A stretch of 64,000 nucleotides of DNA. Source: Euwallacea fornicatus. Its lineage: Eukaryota > Arthropoda > Insecta > Coleoptera > Curculionidae. Position 1 is the stretch's first letter. Every line of letters starts with the position of its first letter. The stretch covers positions 5,208,001-5,272,000 of the forward strand of contig NC_089547.1 of NCBI RefSeq assembly GCF_040115645.1, written 5' to 3'. The notes below the pieces were generated by a model. The model was not told the origin of the DNA and did no database searches. It worked only from the letters and a program-made list of their open reading frames with translations. The position numbers and the translations under genes were made by a program. Shown here one piece after another: positions 36,273 to 48,052 of the stretch.

Positions 36273-36808
36273 CCCATTTTTGCCCATTATTTTATCTTTA
36301 CCCTATTGCCCGTATTTCACACCCCGTTCGCGTCAATTCAAGTTCTAACTGTGATATTCTATTTTTACATGAATTTTTGTCACTTTCTATTACTTTCGGC
36401 TAATAAAACTGAGATTCGCATTTTCTGAAATCGTGAAATTCCTGTGTTTAGCGCGTGAGCGCTGAAGCTGGAATCGATAGACGACAAAGCGGGCTCTAAC
36501 GCAGGCTCAAGCCAACCCCCATCTCCTGTGCATTTAGACGGAGGACAATGCTGTCGGAATAAATAATTTTTCTTATTTGTAAACAAAAATTAATTATTTA
36601 TACCCTCGTTCGGTGCCGAGTGTCGCGAAATATACCTCAGAAAATCCAAAATCAAAGGACGCGCAGTGATGGAGCTATAAAGTACCCCCACAATGGACGA
36701 AACAGCTGACTGTTTGAGGCCTACATTTGGGTCTATATTATGGTGTTACCGTGACTAGTGCGAGGAAAATTGAGATCGAACCCAACCCATAATCTCTCTC
36801 TGGGGATG

Positions 36809-36814
36809 TATAAA
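36809..36814 (+). promoter_or_regulatory. TATA box of GT92 gene
   Basis: TATAAA in context GATGTATAAAATAT, 71 bp upstream of the ATG at 36880; an initiator-like TTCACTCG follows at about +28. Confidence 0.5.
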
Positions 36815-36879
36815 ATATTGTTTGAGGTGTGGGTTATTCACTCGTATATTCCTTGATCCTCCCGTAGACGACAGTAGTC

Positions 36880-39211
36880 ATGGGTTCCTCCAGTGGCGGT
36901 AAAAAGAAGTACTTGAGCTTCAGGAACCGTCAAAGGGCCAACATGAGCTTCTTCATTGTGGTGATGTTTTTTGCGGTGTTCGGGGTCATCGTGTTCACTG
37001 AGATATTTTTCATTGACGACAAAGAAAAGGCCACTGGTGAGTAATCAATTATTGAAATCGCGTTCAACGCCGCTACGTTTTTTCGTGATAACCAGGGGTG
37101 TTGGTGAGGCATGGCTCCTTGGGGTTCCACAGCAAAGAGGATAGGCCGGACTACGACAACGACTTCCCGGTAAGCAAACTCTTATTAACCCCGCTATAAC
37201 TCCTCTTATAACCTTGACAATTTGGCGGAATCAATTGGGTACTTAAACCAGCTTTCATTGGGCTAACTAAATTTAAGAGAAACATTTACGGCGGGACGGA
37301 GGGGCTTTATCGAATTATACAGGGCGACCGAAAAAGGTTCACGTTCTTCCGTTATTCTCTTCTAGGCCGATGACTACATATCCATTAGAGTCGGTCAAGC
37401 TATGATGGACACCGCTGAAATTGGGGCTTTTTTGCTTGGAAAATCACATGCTCGCATAGCTGCCAGTTTCGACAATTCTCCTCAGTACATGTCCAAAGTA
37501 AAACCAAAGAAAAGTTCCCGTACGAAAGTGCAAAAATGGAATTTTCTAGGTTTTCCCGGAAGGACAGTTACCCTCATACCCAGAAAATCTAAGCATATCA
37601 GACGGGTCTTGGCAAACAGTCAACGGCAGCAGATACAAGTTCTTCGTCTTTTCCGCATACTTTGACCAGAGGAAGAACCAGCGCAGCATTCGAGTTATCG
37701 CGGCGACCAAAACCAGAGGTCCGGAAAGGGTTTGGTGTAGACTATGGTATCGGATGAATGATAATTCGAGCACGTTCAATATCTCCAGAACTGTGCCCGC
37801 CAAAATTAAGGTAAGAACTGCTCTTTCCGTTTCTCCTCGCACTCATCCCTCGCCGCTACCGCGGGTTGATGCGTCGCAGGCGACAGTGTTCCCCGGAGCT
37901 TTCTTTAATGGAGGATCCATTAGCTTCTAATTTTTTTTTAGGTGATACGAGAGAATTGGAATTTGCGTTACAGCGCCTGTTTCGTCATGTGCCCCCTTAA
38001 ACTCAACATGTCGGTGCCTACAGCTGTGAGTGTTGTGGCGCGACTAAAAGACGTCCCTACCAACGTCCTCAACGTAATCAACAATTTCAACGAAAGCACA
38101 TTGATGAAACCGAGATTCATAGGAAAATTCGGTGTTTGCGTTAAACCCCTGCACTTCGACTACAACAAAGTAAGCTCCATAGTAACCATCATTATACGAA
38201 AGCACCTCTGGCTGATGTAAAATTAGGAGCTACAAATAATGGAATTCATCGAACTGAATCGTCTGATGGGAGTGGATCATTTCACTTTCTACAATCACAC
38301 AATCGGGCCCCAAGTGGGGTGCATCTTGGAGCATTATCGCCAGCAAGGCCTGGTTACCCTGTTACCCTGGAAGCTGCAAATGATTTCTCAGAAAGAGATA
38401 CGCACTGAAGGGCTGTTCGCAGCCCTGAACGACTGCCTCTACAGATCGATGTACAAGTTCTCACACACCCTCCTCATTGACTTGGACGAATACATTATTC
38501 CCAATTACAATGAGACCTTACCCCAGATGATCGAGTAAGTCTCACGTCATTTGGTAGCTTATGAAGTTTTAATTTATTGTGGTAACAGCTACTTGAACCA
38601 TCGATTGAACACACGAAGCACGGGTTCGTTTTCCTTTCAAAACGCGTTTTTCTACCTTCAATGGAGTGACGACTCTGAAGTGGGGCAATTTGACGATCCC
38701 ATTTCCTCAGATTTGGTTACTCTGAAGAAGACGCGTCGAAAAACAAAACTGCACCCACATAAACAGAGATCAAAATACATCTGTAGACCCGAATTGGTCA
38801 TCGAGGCTGGAAATCACTTTGTGTGGGAGTTCATTCCAGGCCATGGTAAAAAGCTCCGAGCTCAAGAAAATTACGATTTATACATTTTCGACAATTTTCA
38901 GGTACTTTAAATGTGCCTGCAGACGCGGCCATACTGCATCACTATAGGATTTGCGAGTTCGGAGGCAACGACTGCATTAAAACTTCCTCTGTGGTCGATC
39001 GAACTGCGTATAGGTGAGCAACGGTCATCTTTGACTGCATTAAATCTAATTTTGGCTATAAAGGTATTTAGTAAGTTTAACGAAGGCGGTAAGAGATCGA
39101 TACGATCTTCTGAGAGATAAATGTGGCCTATCGAACCCCAGGAAGACTCCCACTAAAGTTTTCCACAAGATATTCCAGATGTTGAAAAGCGGTGCTCAAA
39201 GGAGGAGGTAA
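36880..39211 (+). CDS. GT92 (DUF23) family glycosyltransferase, type II membrane
   Basis: Exons 36880-37036, 37096-37169, 37366-37497, 37550-37810, 37942-38169, 38227-38534, 38589-38845, 38902-39013 and 39094-39211 join in frame to 548 residues. A short basic cytoplasmic N-terminus precedes one membrane anchor (MSFFIVVMFFAVFGVIVFT), giving a Golgi-type type II layout. The catalytic region shows CVKPLHFDYNK, MEFIELNRLMGVDHFTFYNH, LLIDLDEYIIP (acidic metal-binding motif) and GNHFVWEF. It ends VVDRTAYRDRYDLLRDKC and an Arg-rich tail. GT92 enzymes such as worm GALT-1 add galactose to N-glycan core fucose; substrate here is inferred. The last acceptor (39093) has a weak pyrimidine tract. AATAAA at 39271-39276. 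Confidence 0.9.
37212..37277 (+). repeat. Intronic repeat (copy 2)
   Basis: CCTTGACAATTTGGCGGAAT, then CAGCTTTCATTGGGC and TAACTAAATTTAA, matching 31797-31858 in order and strand. Lies in the GT92 intron 37170-37365. Confidence 0.5.
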
Positions 39212-39408
39212 AATTGTGATTTTAGTTTTGTAAGTAGCAATTACGGCATAAGTTGTGTAAAGAAAAGAGGAATAAAACTTACTTCAAATGTAGTCTGAAG
39301 ATTAACTACAAATTTCTTATTTAATTCACGCCTCTCTTGTGGATTTTCCTGAAAAAATGTGAACCATCATCTATTGTATTGAGCCGCTGCATTTGCATAC
39401 GAAATTTA

Positions 39409-39611
39409 ACACGTGGTATCAGGAACACAAAAGTGTGAGGAGGTACATTTAGTCTTTCAGAGTTCTTGAATAATCTTAACACGTGGTATCAGGAACACAG
39501 AAGTACGAGGAGGTATTATATTGCTTCTGATAGTTCTTGAAAAAACTTATCACGTGATATCAGGAACACTAAAGTGCGAGGAGGTATATTTAGCTCTTAA
39601 TAGTTTTTGAA
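39409..39611 (+). repeat. Three-copy 70-bp tandem repeat carrying CACGTG
   Basis: Units start at 39409, 39479 and 39550 (period 70-71 bp). Each begins CACGTGGTATCAGGAACAC (GTGATATC in the third), continues with a GAGGAGGTA block and ends near AGTTCTTGA. The CACGTG palindrome lies at 39410-39415, 39480-39485 and 39551-39556. It is 200 bp downstream of the GT92 stop and has no coding capacity. Confidence 0.9.
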
Positions 39612-40227
39612 TCTGTCAGCGCACATTCTAGTGCGAAGCACTAATTGTACTTTGGGTTGCCTGAAACTTGACATTCTTTCTGTCTGCACCATCTACAAGT
39701 TATTATACAGTATACATAGATACTACAAGTATCTCTCTGTAAAGTCTTAGTGGCGCCATCTCGGTGAAATGACGTAATCGAACATTGTCCAATGGTAGGA
39801 ATCTGTTACCGTCGAGTAACTGGTGCTGTGGGTTGTATTTAGATGACATCATTAGTCACGAGAAAACAAAATGACCTTAAAAGTTGACATGCTGATGCAC
39901 TTGTACAGGATTCCTTCCATCTCTAAACATAGAGGCTCAATAAAAAAAAAATGGTTAATATTTTTTGAGATAATCAACAAGAAAAGCCATTTCGAATATG
40001 CTCTTGGAACTGACGAAAGATAAAAGATGGGAAGTCATTGCACTTGTCGGGATTTTAAGGGTTTGCGTATACCGATAAGATATGGGGGTAACGCAAAACA
40101 CAGTCGGTGCCAACGGAGTAATATACGATTCCGTTACTGGGTGAGAGCGTAGGGAAAGACCAGTATTCAAACCCGACAAAGAAACGGGTCTTAGGTACTG
40201 AGTACAAGATGATATTGTTTCACTGAT
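39612..40227. other. Intergenic region
   Basis: Apparently non-coding DNA after the tandem repeat. I see no family-level coding match. Confidence 0.4.
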
Positions 40228-40533
40228 TTATTTTACTTTTATAATGTTACTCCATGGTTGCACAGCCTGTACTGTCCGCTCGCGAGCCACCAACCTTCTT
40301 TTATCATGAACCCCAGTCGTAAATCTCTTGGGGTTCCCCTTTTTCTTTTCGAAGCTAACGGATTTTTGGTATTCCCGCCCCCGCCACTCGTCAATTGTCA
40401 CACGTGTGTCACTTGTCAGTGCGGGTTTTCGTAGTGGACGGCTCTCGAGCGGATAGTGCACCACACACTGTTCGAAAGTCACTTTTGTTTTGTCAGTAAT
40501 GTCACTTAACTTTTGTTTACATTTTGGTTCCAA
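40228..40533 (-). CDS. Candidate basic protein or terminal exon, about 100 codons
   Basis: Open frame with no in-frame ATG: the 5' limit is a TTG, and an upstream stop closes the frame. If real it must be a terminal exon with its start elsewhere. The sequence is Lys/Arg rich (VTIDEWRGREYQKSVSFEKK, VHDKRRLVARER). The stop TAA overlaps AATAAA (reverse of 40227-40232), as in the nested coiled-coil gene. No known family. The region just beyond (40.53-40.86 kb) is the upstream region of CoA synthase. Confidence 0.25.
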   Translation of the reverse strand: MEPKCKQKLSDITDKTKVTFEQCVVHYPLESRPLRKPALTSDTRVTIDEWRGREYQKSVSFEKKKGNPKRFTTGVHDKRRLVARERTVQAVQPWSNIIKVK

Positions 40534-40856
40534 TTTTCGAGGTTATGTTTCCATTCCCGAATTTTTGTCTAAATAATTTCCTTTTTCTAGTGAAAATTAA
40601 AAGAATCTCTGCAAACCTTCCTTACACTGGACTAAATAATATTTTGTAACTTCTTCTGTTACTAAATCACCTCTAAATTTTGCATTTTCTCCTCAATAGC
40701 ATTAAAAGTTTAAAGGTCATATTCCTACAAGTTGCATTTATTCTCTTATCGATACCACAACATCCTATAATCTCTCAAAAACCAATAATTTTCACGTTTC
40801 TATGAAGTTTTCGTCTGCATCAGCTCACCAGTAAAGCCATAACGAAATATCTTAAG

Positions 40857-42927
40857 ATGCTAGCGAAGACAGGTCTTCTTGTAGTTTCAAACCCAAAACA
40901 CATAAACCGCCTCCTCACAGATGTGCAAAAAAGTGTTAAAAATACATTATACATCCAGCTTTTATCGGCATTGAACGAACCTTTGGGCAGTTTTCATCCC
41001 AATATTTTTAACAGCCCTCCAAAGCTTAGCAGAACAATTTTCGGCATTTATTCTCAGGTAACCTTTGTTGTTCAAATGGAACTTATTTATGAAAAGCTTT
41101 TTATAGGCCTCAGTGCTTTGCTATAGTCTAGATGTACGTGTATTGCTTACTGGCCTCAAAAGCAGTGCTCCAGTTCACATAAAAACTCTCCAACCAATAG
41201 ACATAGTCATATTTGATAAGAAATATGGTACAAATGAGATTGATAGATTTATCAGTAATAAAATTGGGAATATTTCTACTGAGCATAATGTCGTAACCAT
41301 AGACTGTGGAGAGGGAGATGAAGTCTTAGCAGAAATTGACAACCTGGATAACCAGGTATATAAACATGTCTGCCTCGGAGGTATATAATTTGAAACTCAT
41401 GAGGCACTATTAAAATATTTAATCAATCCAGGAACCTTTGATCGTCTACATGTTGCTCATAAATTGCTCTTGAGTCACTCAATACTGAGGGCCTCAGAGA
41501 AAGTCACAGTGGGCGTAACTGAGGAGAATATGATCCACAGTGAGCTTCAAGACATTTCTTCAAGAACGAATTTTCATTACACTTGATTTCAGGCAAAGTC
41601 TTGTGGGAGTTAATTGAAGATGTCGAAGCGAGAATAAAGAACATTCAGGGTTTTGTAGTAGATATATTCCCAGATTTAATTTATAACATTTGCAAAATAG
41701 CAGATCCTTGTGGACCTGCAATCGTGGATCCCAGCATAGAGGCAATTATTGTTAGTGAGGAGACTATGAGGGGCGGAGAAAAGATTAATGAAAGTACGTG
41801 TGTGTATTTTAATATTTCCTGTCGAAAAAATTGCTGTTTTAGTCAGAAAGGAAAAAGGCTTAGGAGAACTAAAAATAATCCCTATTCCTTTTATCGATGA
41901 GCCAAACCCTCAAGGGAGGGAAGAAACAAAAGTAAGTTCCAGCAATCTAAGACTGAGACTCCTGGGTACTTTACTCAAACCTGTAGAAAAGAAGAATATT
42001 CCTAATAAACCTTACGTTATAGGCCTAACAGGTATCTCACATCTCTGACATTACTATTAAGCATTAAAAGGGCATTTTAGGTGGAATTGCAAGCGGAAAA
42101 TCGGGAATTATAAGTCACTTGCAAAACCTGAGAGTCCCCACGATTGACTGTGATAAATTGGGTCATCAAATGTACCGGAAAGACGGACCTTGTTATAACA
42201 AAGTGGTCGACTTGTTTGGGCAAAAATTGCTGGATGACAAAGCCGAAATTGACCGTAAAATTTTGGGAAATCTGGTTTTTAAAAACCCTGTACGTGGATT
42301 AAATTGTCTGCATTGAATTTTTGATATTTCTTGATAATTACAGGATGAGCTAAAAAAGTTAACCAATATTCTATGGCCTGCAATGGGGAAAGAGATTCGA
42401 AAGATGGTGAGCAACATGGACACTGACGTAGTTTGTGTGGAGGCAGCAGTTTTGTGCCAGGCTGGTTGGGACCAGTTTTGCCATGAGGTACCTTTTTATC
42501 AAAGTGCACGTTAGGAAAAAGTGAACAGACGCCTTCACAATAACAATATTCATAAGCTTGTATCAATCGAAGACCATAAGATGACCTTTCAGACTATGAA
42601 AATCGCATTTGAACCGACTCTCAATATCCTTTAACAGTTTCCCTTGTTCATAAACCAAATTGCTGAGTCATGTATATTTTTTTTCTGTAGGTTTGGGTAA
42701 CGCTAATTCCTCCAACTGAGGCTATAAACCGCCTGAAAACCAGAAATAACCTGAGCGAAGACCAGGCAAAAGAGAGACTGGCAGCACAGCAGTCCAATAG
42801 CGAATACATAAGCAAGGCGAATGTGGTGTTTTGCCCCTTGTGGGAGATCGAGTATACAAAACTGCAAGTGTACAAAGCGTGGGCGCTTCTGCAAAAGCGA
42901 ATACCCTTAAAAACGCTTGATGAATGA
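40857..42927 (+). CDS. COASY: Bifunctional CoA synthase (PPAT + dephospho-CoA kinase)
   Basis: Exons 40857-41057, 41107-41380, 41432-41539, 41593-41793, 41843-42031, 42081-42289, 42344-42487 and 42691-42927 join in frame to 520 residues. The N-terminal third is the poorly conserved animal extension. The phosphopantetheine adenylyltransferase domain has LGGTFDRLHVAHKLLLSHS (nucleotidyl-transferase motif) and VSEETMRGG. The C-terminal dephospho-CoA kinase domain has a P-loop GLTGGIASGKS, then PTIDCDKLGHQMYRKDG and VCVEAAVLCQAGW. These are the last two steps of CoA biosynthesis, on one polypeptide in animals, associated with mitochondria and cytosol. AATAAA at 43073-43078. Confidence 0.95.
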
Positions 42928-43643
42928 GGAGTCTAATGATAGATAATGTAGAGAGTGGGAAATATATAGTGCGGGGAGAAATATTATATGTTTAGTCTCT
43001 ATTGTTATGCGCTCGATGCTCTAATCTTAAGTGGTTTTTGTTATATATTGGAAGTTTATATTTTAGTAAGAAAATAAATATTGAAAAATCTGCGGACAAT
43101 TGGGAGAATGGCACCCTATATATAGGTTTACTCGGGCAATTTGATTGCCAGATGGAGGCGCGTAAGATTGAGTAACAATTCTAATGCTCTGACTGTCGGA
43201 TCTCGCGGTTGTTGCAAGATAGGGAAGACTGACGCCTTATTGAAACATATTTCTTATGAGCTTTGCTCCGGTGCGAAAAACACATAAACCATTAAAGACA
43301 ATTTATTTAGGCTCTAAATGGTAATTAAATTTTAGATTATTCAATATCACATAAACAAAGGTGTATTAACAAACTTAAAACTGATAGGAAACAGTAAAAA
43401 AAATCGAAACGGACAGTGATAAGAGTGTCGGAATGCTGAAGGGAGCTTTATGGCAAATTTAATAACGCGTATGGATAAACTCAATACAGAACACACGATG
43501 CACATCAATTTGTATTTCTTTAGGTAAGACTGTCTAGTTCCATAAAGGCAATTACTACGTCTAAATTTTAATTTAACGCCTTGAAAAGTAAAACTGCGCC
43601 TGATATACCATATCAAATTGAATCACATTTTCTTTTTAAACAT
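42928..43643. other. Convergent 3' region
   Basis: COASY 3' UTR (poly(A) signal at 43073-43078), then the 3' flank of NOC4L on the other strand. No coding exon seen. Confidence 0.6.
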
Positions 43644-45438
43644 TTAAGAAAATTCCCAAAATTGGTTAACTTTCTCACCTCTCCCCAAAGAAAAGCCGTC
43701 GTTTGGCTGCTCAAACTGCAGAATTATTAACTTACTCATCTTTTTCACTTCTCTATCAAAAACATCATCTCCGGTATTCTCCAGAACTTTTCCAATATCC
43801 CATTCAACCGAAGGGAGAGGGGAAGCAATAAATCTGGCAGCATTTGCAACTGAAGGTTGGACGTGACTTTGTAGAGTTTGTAACTCCCATAAGGAACTGT
43901 TGATTGCATATGACTTCAGAGGATCTCTTTCCTCCATTATATAGGGGTCCATGCTGGCACTGATCCCGCTATCATTGTGGAGCAGACGTTTCAGCCCTGG
44001 ATGTCTGTGAAAATAAAATTAATAAAATCCTCAAAGTGCATATTTCCCAACAAATTACCTCAAAATGAGATTTCCTATAAACTGGCAGATAATGATGATA
44101 TCTTCAGAGGGCGCTAACAAGGCTAAACGGGCCAGCCTTTTAGCAAAAGCAGCCACCAATATTTCAGGCAAATATGTAGAACTCAAGAACAAGTCTGATA
44201 AATAAAACAGCCGGGCTTTGTATTTAGTGTGGAATATCTCTGGCTCAAACATTGAGTACAGCTTGGCAAATATGTTTGGATAGTCTAGATTGTGCACTTG
44301 AATCATGGTGAAAATTCCTTGTAAAGCCAAAAGGCTTACTGGGCCCCCCATATCCAGAGAGTCCATTAAAAAGTCAGTAAGGAGTAGGGGTTTATCTAGA
44401 TGCACCAAAACTTTCTCCAGGAGGACCACTAGTAGTTGTCGGTGTGTTTGAGGTGTATGCTCCCAAAGCATTAAGCATTGCCAAACTTTGTTGAGATTCT
44501 TTTTAACTAGAGTCTCCTCAAATATTATTGGGGAGTTTGGCTCACTACTGCACAAATATTTAGTCTCAGTATTAGGGTGGATTTGAAGTCTCTCTAGCAG
44601 TGACAAATAGTTTACAATGTAATACTCATTAGGGTTTGTTTTGGCAGTGAGCGAGGGCAGTAATTTCCATGTATAAAACAGAACGTCGTCAAATAAAAAA
44701 TATTCTGTTTGCTTGTTTATCAGATATGTGTTGCTTTTTTTGTCTGAAAGTAGTTTCATTAGAATGGACTTTAGTTTATTCACTGGGAAGTAATTTTCAA
44801 CTTCAGAGGTGTAGTGGACTAAGGGACACCTCCCTTCAATTGCTAGAAGATTCATTGCAGTAGAGATTGCTGTAAACATTAAATTTTATGCAATATAAAT
44901 ACAAAAAAAAAACATAAAATATGGATTTATAAACTCTGGATTTAATGGAGTACCAACAGTTTGGAAATGTCTAGAGCAAATGCAGTTACTAAGTTTATGG
45001 ATCTCATGTAAAGTTTAATGGATCTAAGTTGTAAGATATATTGTTAAATTCAGAGTTGCAAGATGCTGTATCTTACATTATCTTGCTCTGTATAACTCCC
45101 TTACCTTGCATGGAAACTTTTGGATTGTCATGCTCCATGCAATCCACCACTTTACCATAACATTCCTCATACCTATCAATGAGCCACTTTCTCTTATCAT
45201 TTTCAGCATTTTTCTCTATCGTTTTCAATGGGGCTACTTCGAACCCTATTTTCCGATCCCTAATTAGGCTGGAAAAAACCAAATCCAGTGCTAACAAACA
45301 GGAGGCCGTGTCCGCCCCAGATTCGAAATGTTTCACGATTTGCATCAATCCAGCCGGATTTTCGGGGTAGCTGAGGAACTCTTGGGCTTTTTGCCGCAAG
45401 AATTTCGATATTTTCACGGGTTTTTCCGCTTGAGACAT
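43644..45438 (-). CDS. NOC4L: Nucleolar complex protein 4 homologue
   Basis: Exons 45438-45105, 44869-44059 and 44004-43644 join in frame to 501 residues, close to the roughly 516 of human NOC4L. The middle exon holds the helical-repeat body, and the CBF/Mak21-type core lies in ICQFIGNLILRHPGLKRLL, YIMEERDPLKSYAINSSLWE and LQSHVQPSVANAARFI. The family acts in the nucleolus with Nop14 in 40S ribosomal subunit maturation. It is divergently paired with DRG1. Confidence 0.92.
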
Positions 45439-45900
45439 GCTTTTTAAATAACTTTACAAACGGGGAAATAATGGAGAGATTGTACGAAACTATCTCTCTC
45501 CCGGAAAATACTATTAAGAAAGAGAAAAGTGAGGTTAGGTGGGTCATCTGACATATGACAATTGAAGGAAGGTGAAACGTATACCTTGAGATTATCGTGG
45601 CGAAAAAAGAGATGTGGCAACAGTGCCCGACCAGTTGATTTTTAACCACCCTTAGGTGAAAAGAAAATGTAGACTATGTAAATTCCTGCAAGGTTTTAAT
45701 TAGTGTTTCATGTTATATGCGAACGTTACTGATTATCAGGAAGTGTGTAATAGCACTATTCACTGTGTTGCCACACCTTATATTCGATGAGTAATTAAGT
45801 TCAATTCGTGCATAGTTGTTGGATTGTCCTTAAGATTTTTCAAATAGCTATTTATTATTTTTAATTTTAATTTATGCTGCCGTGTCGTTGACTGAACAAC
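45439..45900. promoter_or_regulatory. Divergent promoter region of NOC4L and DRG1
   Basis: The 462 bp between the two start codons must hold both core promoters. No TATA box was seen. Both genes serve ribosome/translation functions, so shared control is plausible (inference). Confidence 0.5.
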
Positions 45901-47212
45901 ATGGGTATATTAGAAAAAATATCGGAAATTGAGAAGGAAATCTCTCGAACTCAAAAAAACAAAGGTAGAAATCACCACTCGATACCTTCTATCCTTCTAA
46001 TTTATCATCTCTTGCAGCGACCGAATACCACTTGGGCCTCCTCAAAGCCAAATTAGCGAAATACCGGTCCCAGCTCCTGGAACCTTCGAAAAAATCCGAA
46101 AAAGGCGAAGGGTTCGACGTCCTCAAAAGCGGCGACGCGCGAGTGGCTCTCATCGGCTTTCCTTCAGTAGGAAAATCTACTTTACTGTCAACTTTAACAA
46201 AAACTGAGAGTGAGGCTGCTTCATATGAGTTCACCACTCTAACGTGCATTCCTGGAGTTATCGACTACAACGGGGCTAACATTCAGCTGCTTGATTTGCC
46301 AGGTATTATTGAAGGGGCTGCTCAAGGCAAGGGTAGAGGCCGCCAAGTTATTGCTGTAGCGAGAACTGCTGATTTGGTGTTGATGATGCTTGATGCTACA
46401 AAAAAGGATGTTCATAGGGAGCTTTTAGAGAAGGAATTGGAGAGTGTTGGTATTAGATTGAATAAGAAAAAGCCCAATATTTATTTTAAGGTGAGGAGAA
46501 CATATCTGTTCAGGAAATGACCCTTATGATTTTGACCAGAGCATAATTTTGCTAGGTTAAAAAAGGTGGAGGCCTGTCTTTCAACTCCACATGCTCGTTG
46601 ACAAAAGTGGATGAAAAACTAGTGCAAATGATATTGCATGAATATAAAATATTCAATGCAGAGGTACTTTTCCGTGACGATTGCACTGCAGATGAACTCA
46701 TTGATGTTATATGTGCAAATAGAGTGTACCTGCCTTGCCTCTATGTGTATAATAAAATCGATCAAATTTCCATTGAGGAAGTTGACAGAATTGCCAGGCA
46801 GCCTAACAGCGTGGTTGTAAGGTAAATTTCCTCAACACCATGTTTTAAGTTAAAGTAAAACATATTCCCTTCCAGCTGTAATATGAAGCTCAATTTGGAC
46901 TATTTGCTTGAGGTGCTGTGGGAATATTTAAGCTTAATCCGGGTATATACAAAAAAACCTGGCCAACCCCCAGATTTCTCTGATGGGTTGATTTTAAGGA
47001 AAGGGGTTACTGCAGAGCATGTCTGCCATGCCATCCATAGGTAGCTTAATGATGACAAGTAAAGTTTTTGTTTAAAATGGGTTTCTAGAACTCTAGCAGC
47101 CCAGTTCAAATACGGCCTGGTTTGGGGTACAAGTACAAAATACTCCCCACAGCGAGTAGGGCTTTCACACGTCATGGCAGACGAGGACGTTATTCAAGTT
47201 GTTAAGAAGTGA
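45901..47212 (+). CDS. DRG1: Developmentally regulated GTP-binding protein 1
   Basis: Exons 45901-45964, 46018-46490, 46556-46821, 46876-47040 and 47089-47212 join in frame to 363 residues (human DRG1 367). The N-terminus [20 protein letters not shown] is the conserved helix. G1 is [10 protein letters not shown]3 is [18 protein letters not shown]4 is NKID in [13 protein letters not shown]. The C-terminal TGS domain runs [14 protein letters not shown] to [15 protein letters not shown]1 is a ribosome-associated Obg/HflX-superfamily GTPase stabilised by the DFRP1 partner; it corresponds to Drosophila 128up. AATAAA at 47225-47230. Confidence 0.96.
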
Positions 47213-48052
47213 AATATTTTTTTAAATAAATAATGATGATAAACAGCAATTTTAGCATAGTTGACTTTTAAGATAAGGCTTTTTTTACTTTTATTTAAAA
47301 GTTCATAAAAACAGAGCAAAAATTCCATTTAGCTGAAGTTATTTTGGCAAAAAAACATAGCCATGTATATGTGAATAAAGTAAATCCTGTATTTGCATAA
47401 CCTGTCCAGAAGAATTGTGTGAAACGCTTTTGAATACCTTAGTTTTCATCTTCGCCTTTTGAAGGCTCTGGCAAAGGTCTCTCCAATTGCTTGACTGATG
47501 GAAAGCAGCACACGATTTGTATCCCGGATGCTGCGTGTTCTTTTTTGAGGCTCATTCAACCTTAAAATCCTCTTATGAGTATTTAGTAAGTACTTAAAAT
47601 CTTTATTAAAAACCATAATAACAAGGGAGATTTTTAAGAAAAATCGAACGACAATGACTATCTACCGTTTTTCTACACCGAAATCTATTATTTACTTAAT
47701 ACTTGTCGTTGTATTAACCTATGCCTATGTTAAGACTAATATCCCTAAATAATGCCTATGGCAGTAATAAAAACATCTAGAACTCTCCTTCCTCATACAC
47801 CTAGTTTAATTTTGATTCGCCCTTTTTCAACATTAACGCAAAAAAAAATCAAATTTTCCTAAACCCAACGACATATTTCCTGTTTGTTGGCACGGAAAAA
47901 CCTTTTCCAGAAGTCGGGAATAGCCATCTAGACTTGTACCTCTCTAATGCAGAAATTTAAAGCAAAAAATAAGCCAGATCTATGAAGACGATTCGGACAA
48001 TAATAAAATTAATATTCACTCAACAATTTAAAACTTCCTCAGGAAACATTTT
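47213..48052. other. Convergent 3' region
   Basis: 3' ends of DRG1 (+) and the LAPTM4-like gene (-). AT-rich, no coding exon recognised. Confidence 0.6.

Noticed and set aside
39955..40179. 74-codon minus-strand frame
   Set aside because: No start context, motif or splice partner.
43347..43616. 89-codon minus-strand frame between COASY and NOC4L
   Set aside because: Lies in 3' UTR sequence with no motif.
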